Shown piece after piece: positions 1 through 7,547 of a stretch of 64,000 nt of DNA. Made by a program: the position numbers and the translations under genes. Each line of letters begins with the position of its first letter. Position 1 is the stretch's first letter. Under the pieces are notes generated by a model, which saw only the letters and a program-made list of their open reading frames with translations, was not told the origin of the DNA and searched no databases. Source of the stretch: DASWZN01 sp963841635 (GTDB lineage: Bacteria > Acidobacteriota > Terriglobia > Bryobacterales > Bryobacteraceae); assembly GCA_963841635.1 (NCBI GenBank), contig CAWJDO010000003.1, positions 620,001 through 684,000 of the forward strand. Reading direction: 5' to 3'.

Positions 1-113
1 GCGATGCCCTCCCGTCCTCCGTCCGGCGTCTGGAAACTAATCACCACCGCGTATGCTTCGGTGATCGTCTCGGCAACCTGCCGGACTTTTTGGTAAAACA
101 CTCTAACGTCCAT
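1..113 (-). CDS. Hypothetical phage head gene, cut by window edge
   Basis: The start codon (ATG at 113-111) follows a strong ribosome-binding site (GGAGGAGG just upstream), and the frame stays open to the window edge. The visible protein begins MDVRVFYQKVRQVAETI. It lies directly downstream of the coat protein gene in the same orientation, where tailed phages usually place head-completion or connector genes. No domain can be recognised from 37 residues, so no function is assigned. Confidence 0.6.
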   Translation of the reverse strand, partial: MDVRVFYQKVRQVAETITEAYAVVISFQTPDGGREGI

Positions 114-276
114 ACATCCTCCTCCCGGCCTCGCCTCAATCTACGGCTCGTCTCCGCGAGCCGCGTCGCGTTGCCCGACGCCTTTGTCAACATTGCGCTT
201 GGCCGTCGGCCGCCAGCCACGCGCCGTCACCTCTTCGCTGACGGCTAATGGCTGACGGCCGGCGGCCCAATTGCGC

Positions 277-1185
277 CTACGAGTTCACTTGGACGCCGAA
301 CCCGTTCCGCAGCACGCCCACGCCGTACAGCACGTCCACTGTGAACTGCTGTGCCAGAGTGTTCGGCTGGTAGCTCAGGATCACCCGCATTCCGAAGTTG
401 CCCAGCTCCGCGTACTCCGCGATCGCTCCCGTCCCGGGCAGCGGCTGCGGCAGGCGCCGGACCACCAGGCCCAGTGCGCTACGAGCGAACGCCAGGTTGT
501 GCGTGTTCGCCGGCGAACTCGTCTTGGCGACGAACTGCGACCGGAATACGAAGAAGTCCTTGATCTTCCCGACCGTCCCGTCCACCACCGCCCGCAACCC
601 CGCATCGCCCGCCGTCTGGTACTCACTGAAGCGTTCGATCTGGCGCAACGCCGAGTAAGCGTCCGCGTCCACTACCAGGTACCTGGGTTCGCTCGCAGGC
701 AACTTGGCCCGGAACAGCTCCGTCTCGGCAGCGTCAACAACGAGCTCGGTCAGCGGCGTCCCCGCCGTCCCCACCGGCAAATTCGCCGTGAAGCTGGCGT
801 ACGTGTTCAGCAGGTCCGTCTCGATTCTCTCGGCGAGCGCCACCATGGCCGGCTGCATGTACAGCTTCAGCAGGTCCGGAACCGCCAAAACTTTGGTCAC
901 GTCGGGCACCAGGAAGGTCGCCTCGGCGTGTGTGTTCAGCACGATCTGCGCGTTCCCCAGACTCGGGTTCTGCGTTTGCACCGTGCCGCCTTCGGCCAGG
1001 TTGTTCGCCACCAGCGTGGGCGGGATCGGCACGTTCACCGTGTCGCCGCCCTGCGCGAGCGTCGGTTCGAAATCGCGATTGACCAGGTTCCCCATTACCA
1101 GGTTCCCCATCAGAGCGGGTAAGGCATCCACAGCCACCAGCTTCACAATCGCGTTCGCCACGTTACTTGAAGTAATTGCTGGCAT
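277..1185 (-). CDS. Major capsid protein, P22 coat-protein-like
   Basis: This 302-residue protein resembles the P22 coat (HK97-fold) family. The N-terminus has the typical helix-rich region ending in the 'LVNRDFE' block and is followed by 'GGDTVNVPIP', a motif found near the start of P22-type capsids. It would form the phage head shell. The gene follows the scaffold-like and portal genes in classic head-module order. An oddity is an exact 15-bp tandem duplication giving MGNLVMGNLV near residues 26-35. There is no evident truncation. The family call is by recognition of motifs and order, not by a search. Confidence 0.8.
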   Translation of the reverse strand: MPAITSSNVANAIVKLVAVDALPALMGNLVMGNLVNRDFEPTLAQGGDTVNVPIPPTLVANNLAEGGTVQTQNPSLGNAQIVLNTHAEATFLVPDVTKVLAVPDLLKLYMQPAMVALAERIETDLLNTYASFTANLPVGTAGTPLTELVVDAAETELFRAKLPASEPRYLVVDADAYSALRQIERFSEYQTAGDAGLRAVVDGTVGKIKDFFVFRSQFVAKTSSPANTHNLAFARSALGLVVRRLPQPLPGTGAIAEYAELGNFGMRVILSYQPNTLAQQFTVDVLYGVGVLRNGFGVQVNS

Positions 1186-1217
1186 TCTTTCTCCTCCAGT
1201 TAGTCCCTCGCCCCGTC

Positions 1218-1784
1218 TCAGATACCTCTGAGCGACTGCGAAGTGATTCTTACGATGTCCTGCCGGATCCGCTCCGCTTCCTCCGGACTCATCCCCGGCC
1301 GGATTTTGTCCAGATCGCTGACCGCTGCCGGCGCCGAAGCTTTGTGCGCCGTTGTTACTCCCGACCCGCCTTGAATGCGGGCCGGCAGGAACTCCGGGTT
1401 CTCACTTAGAAAGTGCGAAAGGTATTCCTTCACACTCTGCTCCCCGTCATCCCCTTTCGCCAGCAGCCGTCCATCTTCCGCGCGGAAAATGTCGTCTTTC
1501 ACCGCTTTGAACGCGATCTCCACCTTGGCCACGCCCAGCCGTTGCAGCTCCGATCGAATCGTCGCGCCCCGGTCCGCTTCCTCGGCCAGCTTCCTGCTGC
1601 GCTGGTTCTCTGCCACCAGTTCGTTCAGCCGGCGCTCGAGTTGCTCCCGCTTCTTCTTCTCTTCCACCAGCTCGTTCTTGTAGGCCGGCTCCGACCTCAC
1701 CTGCTCCCTCTTCAAGAACTCTTCGATGGCATCTTTTACGATCGCCCGCACTCCGTCTTCGCCTTGCAGTTGTTCTCCGTCCAT
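1218..1784 (-). CDS. Phage scaffolding-like coiled-coil protein
   Basis: This 188-residue, highly charged protein is predicted to be a long coiled coil: residues about 15-90 are dominated by E, K, R, L and A ('KKKREQLERRLNEL'). It sits between portal and coat genes, the standard position of a scaffolding protein, which would guide capsid assembly and then leave or be cleaved. There is no visible protease motif. The assignment rests on composition and position only. Confidence 0.6.
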   Translation of the reverse strand: MDGEQLQGEDGVRAIVKDAIEEFLKREQVRSEPAYKNELVEEKKKREQLERRLNELVAENQRSRKLAEEADRGATIRSELQRLGVAKVEIAFKAVKDDIFRAEDGRLLAKGDDGEQSVKEYLSHFLSENPEFLPARIQGGSGVTTAHKASAPAAVSDLDKIRPGMSPEEAERIRQDIVRITSQSLRGI

Positions 1785-1795
1785 AAGCGCACTCC

Positions 1796-3169
1796 TTACC
1801 CTGCCGCCTCCTCAATCTCCTTCACGATCTGGTCCTTCAGTTCCTGCCTGACGTCGCACAGGTACTTCTGTGCCAGCCTCTTGAAGATCTCTTTGCGTAA
1901 TGTCGGCGACCCCACACCCAACGTCAGGAGCCTCTGTGCATCGTCCAACTCGCTCGAAAAGTCGCCGATATCGAATTCGTCCAGACCCGATACATCCACC
2001 GTCAGCCCGTCCTGCCGCGCTGCCTCGATCGCCCGCAGCAGGCGCTTCAGCGTGTCTTTGATCGCGTCCCCGTACGCCCGCAGCACTTCGTGCGTCACCG
2101 TGAAATCTCGTAGCTTGCTCGTGCCCGACTGTGTCGTTTGGTCATCCCAAGACTGCGGCATCAAATAGCAGACCCGGTAGATCTCAGTCTTCAGCCGGTT
2201 CAGGTTGTCCACCGCGATCTGGTAGACCTTCCCTTCCGGCTCCGTCCACCCGAACTTATCGTTCGGCCCGAGTTGAATGTAGTAGGACTCTCCGACGATC
2301 TGGTTCCACTCGCGATCCGAGTAGACCACCGGCATCGCAAACAGCCCCATCGTCAGCGCCCAGCCCAGCGCGTTCGACTTGTTGAAGTGCTCCAGTTGCA
2401 GCAGCGCCGCCTTGTTCATCAGCCAGAGCCCATCCGAGACCTTCAGCCGGAACAGCGGCACCCGCCGCAGGCCGGCCAGCCCGTGTCGCCCGGCGTCCAC
2501 CAGTTCCGGTGCGCTCTTCTCGCCGGCCTTGCCCTCCACCCGGCGGTAGATCCGGAACTCCTCTTTGTCGTAATAGACCCACCGGGTTTCTTTGAACCAC
2601 GCGCCGTCCGGAGTGTCCTGCCTCTGGTTCGACGTCCGCAGAACCACCCACTCGAGGTTGCCCTGCTGGTCCTGGCTCCAGTTGATGAGGTCTTCCGCCT
2701 GGTAGCCCACCAGGTACGCTCGCGACGCTCCCTGCAGATCTTCTTCGGCCCGGTTTGCCGCCGGTTGCGCTATGCGCGGAAAGTCCACCAGGATGTAACT
2801 GCTCCCGCCGACCAGCGCCCCCATCAACTGCCGCCGGAAAAAGTCGCTCAGACTGGTCTGTTTCAGGTCGCAGTCTTCCGTGAAGGCGCAGAAGAACGTC
2901 TTTGCCGCCTCGTTGTCCCCTTCGAACGTCAGAATCGGTTCGCGCCGGAACAGCGTCGCCGCGTACCAGTCGATGATCGATCCCACGTAGTTCTCGTAGA
3001 ACACTCGGGCCAGCCGCTCGGCGAATACGTCGCCAGGCTCTTTCTGCCGCCGCACCAGGTATTCCCCGGCGTTTTCTTTGAGCTGCTCTCCGCCCATGTA
3101 CAGATCCTGGTAGACCCTCCACATCGCCTTCCGCCGCTTATATTCCGGATGTTCCCGATCGATTTCCAT
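1796..3169 (-). CDS. Phage portal protein (DUF4055-like)
   Basis: The 457-residue protein starts 'HPEYKRRKAMWRVYQDLYMGG' near residue 8, resembling the DUF4055 portal-like family, and has the expected position between TerL and the scaffold. Portal proteins form the dodecameric ring through which DNA is packaged and bind the terminase. The sequence has the mixed alpha/beta N-terminus with 'YYVGSIIDWY'-like helices and a charged C-terminus typical of portals. Only 11 bases separate it from the next gene, so co-transcription is likely. Length is normal for the family. Confidence 0.7.
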   Translation of the reverse strand: MEIDREHPEYKRRKAMWRVYQDLYMGGEQLKENAGEYLVRRQKEPGDVFAERLARVFYENYVGSIIDWYAATLFRREPILTFEGDNEAAKTFFCAFTEDCDLKQTSLSDFFRRQLMGALVGGSSYILVDFPRIAQPAANRAEEDLQGASRAYLVGYQAEDLINWSQDQQGNLEWVVLRTSNQRQDTPDGAWFKETRWVYYDKEEFRIYRRVEGKAGEKSAPELVDAGRHGLAGLRRVPLFRLKVSDGLWLMNKAALLQLEHFNKSNALGWALTMGLFAMPVVYSDREWNQIVGESYYIQLGPNDKFGWTEPEGKVYQIAVDNLNRLKTEIYRVCYLMPQSWDDQTTQSGTSKLRDFTVTHEVLRAYGDAIKDTLKRLLRAIEAARQDGLTVDVSGLDEFDIGDFSSELDDAQRLLTLGVGSPTLRKEIFKRLAQKYLCDVRQELKDQIVKEIEEAAG

Positions 3170-3198
3170 TTCTGTCTCCCGGTTCTCCCCGTCGCTCT

Positions 3199-4503
3199 CT
3201 ACAGCAGCCGCACGCCGCGCTCACCCACGGTCGCTTGCGGCTGGCACTCCTGCCACACCAGATAGCCCAGGGCGTCCGATAAGTGCGTCCGCCGCGGGTC
3301 TTTGTCTTTGTCGATTACAGTGCTGTCCGGCTTGTAAGTTACCTGTTCGAGGTCTTTGACTAATTCCGTGCACTTCCGGTCGATTACTAAGTGCCTCTCT
3401 GAGGACGCCGAACACAACTTCGCGTTTACCAGACCTACCCGCTCTCTCACCGGCGGATTCGCTCGCGGCACCTTGTAAGTAACGTTGCGGTAACCCTCGC
3501 GCTGAAAGAACTCCCGGATGACCCGGTAGTCCGTCGTGCCCGCCGTCTGCATGTGGCTCCCCGAGGCGTCGCCGTAGACGCAGATTCCCGCCCCGTGCCG
3601 CGGAAAGCGCGCCGCGAACTCTTGGCACGCCTCTTGAGTCGTCGAGCGGCTCAGTACGATTTCGCCCACCACCCGCACGGTCTCGCCCGCGATCTGCGCT
3701 ACTACCGAGCACATCGGGTCTACGTTGAAGTCCAGCGCCCACAGCAGCGGCAGCACCTCTTCGACCTTCACGTCCGCCGTGTGCTCCGCCCTGTTGAACG
3801 CGTGATATACCAGCCCAGCGCTCAGGCTGATGTACTTGCCCATGACTTCCTGCTCGTAGAACTTCGAGTCGTAGCTCCGCTTCAGCCGCTCGTAAAAGTC
3901 CGGAATCTGCTCCAGCAGATAGTGGTTTTCGAACGGCTCGGCGACCACTAACTCGTAGCCTTCCACCTGCTCCTGTACGAATCTCCGGTAGACCCAGTCG
4001 AACCCCTTCGGCGTCCACGTCGCGAACCCGCATAGGCGGCTCGCCCTCGGATCCCGCAGCCGTCCCTCGAGTACCACCCAGGCTTCCTCTTGGGTGTAAG
4101 TCAGCTCGTCCAGCCCGAACCACGCCAGGTTGGTTCCTCTTAGCCGGTCGAATTCCTCCACCGGACGGAACAGAATCCTCGAGCGCGTGTCCTTCAGCAT
4201 CACCGCGTTCTCGGCCTTGCTGTGCTCGTACGGAATGCGACCCTTGTCCAGAATCTCGAACAGGGCTGTCTGCGTCGCGTCCCGCAGCATCGGATAGGTG
4301 GGCGCCCCCAGCAGTCCCATCCTCCCGGCGTTTACGTACGCCAGCTTGATCGCTTCCTGGCACAAGGCCTGGCTCTTTCCGGAGCCGATCGGTCCAGAGA
4401 ATCCCTTGAATCTCGCTTTGGATTGGTGAAACCGCGCCTGGGAGGTAAGCGGGCTGTACTCTATTCGTCGGGTACATGTTCCTTTTCTTCCGGTTCGACC
4501 CAT
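3199..4503 (-). CDS. Terminase large subunit
   Basis: The 434-residue protein is the packaging ATPase/nuclease. Walker A is GPIGSGKS at residues 37-44, and the Walker B-like segment is LAWFGLDELT. The C-terminal RNase H-type nuclease half shows the acidic residues in 'WALDFNVDP', 'VYGDASG' and 'HLSDALGY'. It translocates DNA through the portal and cuts it. The chosen ATG at 4503 overlaps the upstream gene by 43 bases; no other usual start codon occurs in this frame before the ATPase domain, so the overlap seems real and suggests translational coupling. Confidence 0.9.
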   Translation of the reverse strand: MGRTGRKGTCTRRIEYSPLTSQARFHQSKARFKGFSGPIGSGKSQALCQEAIKLAYVNAGRMGLLGAPTYPMLRDATQTALFEILDKGRIPYEHSKAENAVMLKDTRSRILFRPVEEFDRLRGTNLAWFGLDELTYTQEEAWVVLEGRLRDPRASRLCGFATWTPKGFDWVYRRFVQEQVEGYELVVAEPFENHYLLEQIPDFYERLKRSYDSKFYEQEVMGKYISLSAGLVYHAFNRAEHTADVKVEEVLPLLWALDFNVDPMCSVVAQIAGETVRVVGEIVLSRSTTQEACQEFAARFPRHGAGICVYGDASGSHMQTAGTTDYRVIREFFQREGYRNVTYKVPRANPPVRERVGLVNAKLCSASSERHLVIDRKCTELVKDLEQVTYKPDSTVIDKDKDPRRTHLSDALGYLVWQECQPQATVGERGVRLL

Positions 4504-4694
4504 GAGACCTTAATCTCCTTCGGTGTTTCTTCCAGGAGTTCCTTTTCGAGTTGCAGCAGCCGGATGAAATCCCCCACCGTCGGCTTCAGTTCGTCCTTCT
4601 CGATCTTTTCTCCGATCTGCCTGATCGCCTGCTTCACCAGCGCCTTCTTGTTCTTCGCCCGCTTCGTCTTCCCCACCTGCTTGGTCTCGGCCAT
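4461..4694 (-). CDS. Small phage protein, probable terminase small subunit
   Basis: The 77-residue, lysine- and glutamate-rich protein lies immediately upstream of and overlapping the large terminase, the usual place of the DNA-recognition subunit. The N-terminus is basic (KQVGKTKRAKNKK) and the middle is helical. It is shorter than most small terminases (typically over 120 residues) and shows no clear helix-turn-helix, so the call depends on position. It could instead be a small accessory protein. Confidence 0.45.
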   Translation of the reverse strand: MAETKQVGKTKRAKNKKALVKQAIRQIGEKIEKDELKPTVGDFIRLLQLEKELLEETPKEIKVSWVEPEEKEHVPDE

Positions 4695-4809
4695 CTCGTT
4701 CGGCTTCGCCCCCTACTCTGTGCCGCTTGCCATCTCGCTGGCCCCTCTTCCTCGCCCTGAAATTACCACCTGCCGGTTCCGTCGCCTCCGGCCTCCATCC
4801 TGCATCGCG

Positions 4810-4962
4810 TTGGAACTAAGGCGTAAAACAATTACTCTGACGTGTGATCGTTGATGTGGCGTCCGGCAGAAGCCGCTCGAAGCCCATCCGCCAGCCCAAT
4901 TCATCAATAAGCGACTCTTATGAGCGCACCCGCTTGCATTTGGTCCGCTGGTGGGTTACTCT
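4810..4962 (+). promoter_or_regulatory. Candidate promoters for the ilv operon
   Basis: Between the phage module and the ilv leader (4695-4986) there is no convincing gene. Two promoter-like pairs with identical layout are visible: TTGGAA (4810-4815), 17 bases, TACTCT (4833-4838); and TTGCAT (4934-4939), 17 bases, TACTCT (4957-4962). The upstream pair would leave a leader transcript long enough to include the ribosome-binding site at 4970. The -10 matches are weak, so this is only a suggestion. Confidence 0.3.
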
Positions 4963-4986
4963 AAATACAAAGGAGGTAGGACGGAC

Positions 4987-5103
4987 TTGCTCGGCCACCG
5001 TTCAGCGCCGTCGAACTCGCCCCTCCTTGGTGTGTCCCCTCTCGCCGTTGTTCCCGTAATCATCGTCATTACCATCGGGGTCGCTGTATCGGACCCCGCC
5101 TGA
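4987..5103 (+). CDS. ilv operon leader peptide (attenuator), 38 residues
   Basis: A TTG start at 4987 is preceded at good spacing by AAAGGAGG (4969-4976). The frame runs to TGA at 5101. The last half reads LAVVPVIIVITIGVAVSDPA: six valines, four isoleucines and one leucine in 20 residues, i.e. exactly the amino acids made by the operon that follows. Shortage of charged tRNA-Val or tRNA-Ile would stall the ribosome at 5047-5088. This is the classic design of the enterobacterial ilv leaders. A GTG at 5032 is an alternative start but has no ribosome-binding site. Confidence 0.85.
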   Translation: MLGHRSAPSNSPLLGVSPLAVVPVIIVITIGVAVSDPA

Positions 5104-5138
5104 CGGCCTGTTAGGATTTCAAAAGGCCACTGGCGGGG
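5077..5138 (+). promoter_or_regulatory. Attenuator pause hairpin and antiterminator
   Basis: Segment 1, GGGGTC (5077-5082, inside the leader codons), can pair with GACCCC (5092-5097). Segment 2, CCCCGCC (5094-5100, just before the leader stop codon), can instead pair perfectly with GGCGGGG (5132-5138), which is part of the 5' arm of the terminator. A ribosome stalled on the Val/Ile codons would cover segment 1 and leave 2 free to trap 3, so the terminator cannot form. A ribosome reaching the stop codon covers segment 2 and lets the terminator fold. Confidence 0.8.
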
Positions 5139-5164
5139 ATTAACTCCGCGCAGTGGCCTTTTTT
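5121..5164 (+). terminator. Intrinsic terminator of the ilv attenuator
   Basis: AAAAGGCCACTG (5121-5132) pairs with CAGTGGCCTTTT (5151-5162), and the inner GCGGGG (5133-5138) pairs with CTCCGC (5144-5149, one G-U) around the loop ATTAA. One G is bulged at 5150. Six Ts follow (5159-5164). This is a near-perfect Rho-independent terminator placed 24 bases before ilvB, i.e. positioned to stop transcription before the structural genes. Confidence 0.92.
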
Positions 5165-5187
5165 GTTAGTGGAGACTGACTTTAAGG

Positions 5188-6927
5188 ATGGATGCTATGG
5201 CAAGTCTAATGAGCGGCGCAAGGATGCTGCTGGAATGTCTGGTTCGGGAAGGGGTCGAATGCTTCTTTGGTTACCCCGGAGGAGTGACTATCCCCCTCTA
5301 TGACGCCGTATTCGACCACCACATTCGCCACATCCTCGTACGGCACGAGGAAAACGCGGCCTTCGCCGCCTCCGGCTATGCGCGTTCCACCGGCCGCGTC
5401 GGCGTCTGCTGCGCCACCTCCGGGCCCGGCGCCACAAACCTCGTCACCGGCTTGACCGACGCCATGATGGACTCCATCCCCATCGTCGCCATCACCGGCC
5501 AGGTCCACTCCAAGCTCATTGGCAGCGACGCATTCCAGGAAGCCGACACTTTCGGCATCACCCGCTCCTGCACCAAGCACAACTTCCTGGTCAAGAACAT
5601 CGCCGATCTGCCTCAGGTCGTCCACGAGGCCTTCTACATTGCCGCCTCCGGCCGCCCCGGCCCGGTACTGGTCGACATCACCAAGGATGTCTTCCAGGGG
5701 CAGGCTCACTACACTCCGGTCTCCGCCATCCACCTGCCCGGCTATAAGGTCTACACCGAGGGCCACACCGGCCAGATCCGCCGCGCCGCTCAGATGATCT
5801 GGGAAGCCGAGCGCCCGCTCGTGTATGCCGGTGGCGGCATCATCTCCGCGGGTGCCTCCGCCGAGTTGCAGGAATTGGTCGAACTGGTCGACGTCCCCGT
5901 TGTCTGCACCTTGATGGGACTCGGCGGCTTTCCCGGCAGCCACCCCAACTTCATCAGCATGCCCGGCATGCACGGCAGCTACGCCGCCAACATGGCCATG
6001 ACAGCGACCGACCTCCTGATCGCCGTCGGCACGCGTTTCGATGACCGCGTCACAGGCCGCCTCGCCGCCTTCGCGCCCCACGCCAAGGTCATCCACATCG
6101 ACATCGATCCTGCGGAGATCGGCAAGAACCGCGCTCCCGACCTTCCCATCGTCGGCGATGCCAAGCGCGTTCTCCGCAAAGTCGTCAAGGTGCTCGATGA
6201 GATGGCGCCTGAAATGTCCTCGCGCAGCACCAACGGGCGCAAGGCCTGGTGGCGTCAGATCCGTTCCTGGAAGGAAGAGCATCCTCTCGAGCCCGCTCTC
6301 TCCGTTGACGAGATCAAGCCGCAGCACGTGATGTTCGAGATCGATCGCATCGCTAACGGCGAGGCCATCGTCACCACCGACGTCGGCCAGCACCAGATGT
6401 GGGCCGCGCAGTTCGTCCGTTTCAATCAGCCTCGTTGCTGGATCACCTCCGGCGGTCTTGGCTCGATGGGTTACGGCGTGCCTTCTGCCATGGGCGCGCA
6501 GGTCGCCAATCCCGACAAGCTCGTCATCGCCATTGTCGGCGACGGCGGCTTCCAGATGTCGCTCCCCGAGCTCGCCACCATCGCCGCCAACAACCTGCCG
6601 GTCAAGATCGTGATCGTCAACAACGGCTACCTGGGGATGGTTCGCCAGTGGCAGGAGCTCTTCTTCAACGATCGCAAGTGCGCCGTCCAGCTCAAGTCTT
6701 TCCCGGACACCGAACTACTCGCCTCCGCCTTCGGTATCAAGGGTCGCACCGTCGACCGGCCCGAGGATCTCCGGCCCGCTCTCGAAGAGGCCGTCCGCGA
6801 CCCCGGCCCCTATTTGCTGAACGTTCGCGTCTCACCCTTTGAGAACGTCTATCCGATGGTCCCGGCCGGCTCCGCGATCAACGAGATGGTTTTGGGCCCG
6901 CCGACCCCTGTGCCAGTACCGAAATAG
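5188..6927 (+). CDS. ilvB: Acetolactate synthase, large catalytic subunit
   Basis: This 579-residue thiamine-diphosphate enzyme condenses two pyruvates (or pyruvate and 2-oxobutyrate) to the first common intermediate of Val, Leu and Ile synthesis. The N-terminal domain has the catalytic glutamate in RHEENAA (E54), the central domain binds FAD, and the C-terminal domain has the ThDP/Mg motif from GDGGFQ to VIVNN. Length is normal. The ATG at 5188 is taken; ATG 5197 is equally possible because AAGG at 5185-5188 is better spaced to it. Expression should be governed by the attenuator directly upstream. The regulatory subunit follows after 25 bases. Confidence 0.95.
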   Translation: MDAMASLMSGARMLLECLVREGVECFFGYPGGVTIPLYDAVFDHHIRHILVRHEENAAFAASGYARSTGRVGVCCATSGPGATNLVTGLTDAMMDSIPIVAITGQVHSKLIGSDAFQEADTFGITRSCTKHNFLVKNIADLPQVVHEAFYIAASGRPGPVLVDITKDVFQGQAHYTPVSAIHLPGYKVYTEGHTGQIRRAAQMIWEAERPLVYAGGGIISAGASAELQELVELVDVPVVCTLMGLGGFPGSHPNFISMPGMHGSYAANMAMTATDLLIAVGTRFDDRVTGRLAAFAPHAKVIHIDIDPAEIGKNRAPDLPIVGDAKRVLRKVVKVLDEMAPEMSSRSTNGRKAWWRQIRSWKEEHPLEPALSVDEIKPQHVMFEIDRIANGEAIVTTDVGQHQMWAAQFVRFNQPRCWITSGGLGSMGYGVPSAMGAQVANPDKLVIAIVGDGGFQMSLPELATIAANNLPVKIVIVNNGYLGMVRQWQELFFNDRKCAVQLKSFPDTELLASAFGIKGRTVDRPEDLRPALEEAVRDPGPYLLNVRVSPFENVYPMVPAGSAINEMVLGPPTPVPVPK

Positions 6928-6952
6928 CCCCCGACGCCAAAAAGGATCTTAC

Positions 6953-7540
6953 ATGATACAAGTCATTTCGTTACTGGTCGAAAACAAGCCAGGCGCTCTC
7001 ATGCGTATCACCGGCCTGCTCAGCGCCCGTGGTTACAACATCGAGAGTCTCACCGTCGCCCGCACCCTCGATCCCACGCTCTCGCGCATGACCATCGTGG
7101 TCGACGTGGATCCCACCCTGCGCGCCCAGGTCATCAAGCAGATGAACAAGCTCATCAATGTTCTTCAGGCCAGCGACCTCACCGAGTCCCCCGCCGTCGC
7201 CCGCGAGATGGTGCTCCTCCGCGTCCGTGCCACCATCCAGACCCGCACGGCTATCCTGAAGGAATCCGAGATTTTCGGCGCTCGCGTCGTCGACTCCTCC
7301 GTCGAGGGCTTCGCCATCGAGGCCACGGGCGCCTCGGAAAAGCTCGACGAATTCATCGACGTGATGCGGACCTACGGCGAAATCGAAGTCACGCGCTCGG
7401 GCCTGATCGCCGTCTCGCTCGAGACCAAGCGGCTACGCCTGTCGCCGCCGGTTCCAACCGCAACAACATCGGCGCCCCCGCGGTCCCCAAAGCCCGTGCT
7501 CGCGCACGACCGACGCACTTCTCTAGAGGAAACGGAGTAA
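6953..7540 (+). CDS. ilvN: Acetolactate synthase, small regulatory subunit
   Basis: The 195-residue protein carries an N-terminal ACT domain (ISLLVENKPGALMRITGLLS..YNIESLTV) that binds valine for feedback inhibition, then the ALS_ss C-terminal domain. The start is ATG 6953, preceded by AAAAGGATC; the open frame upstream belongs to the ilvB region. The last 35 residues are a Pro/Ser/Arg-rich tail beyond the usual family end, of unknown role. It is the partner of IlvB and lies in the same operon, seven bases before ilvC. The large type (about 160 residues plus tail) corresponds to IlvH/IlvN. Confidence 0.93.
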   Translation: MIQVISLLVENKPGALMRITGLLSARGYNIESLTVARTLDPTLSRMTIVVDVDPTLRAQVIKQMNKLINVLQASDLTESPAVAREMVLLRVRATIQTRTAILKESEIFGARVVDSSVEGFAIEATGASEKLDEFIDVMRTYGEIEVTRSGLIAVSLETKRLRLSPPVPTATTSAPPRSPKPVLAHDRRTSLEETE

Positions 7541-7547
7541 CTTATCA

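Noticed and set aside
4713..4907. 64-residue minus-strand frame upstream of the phage module
   Set aside because: No ribosome-binding site, low-complexity composition, and it overlaps the candidate ilv promoter region.
4695..4986. Possible phage attachment site between the phage module and the ilv leader
   Set aside because: No tRNA gene, integrase or direct repeat could be found there, and the other prophage end is outside the window.
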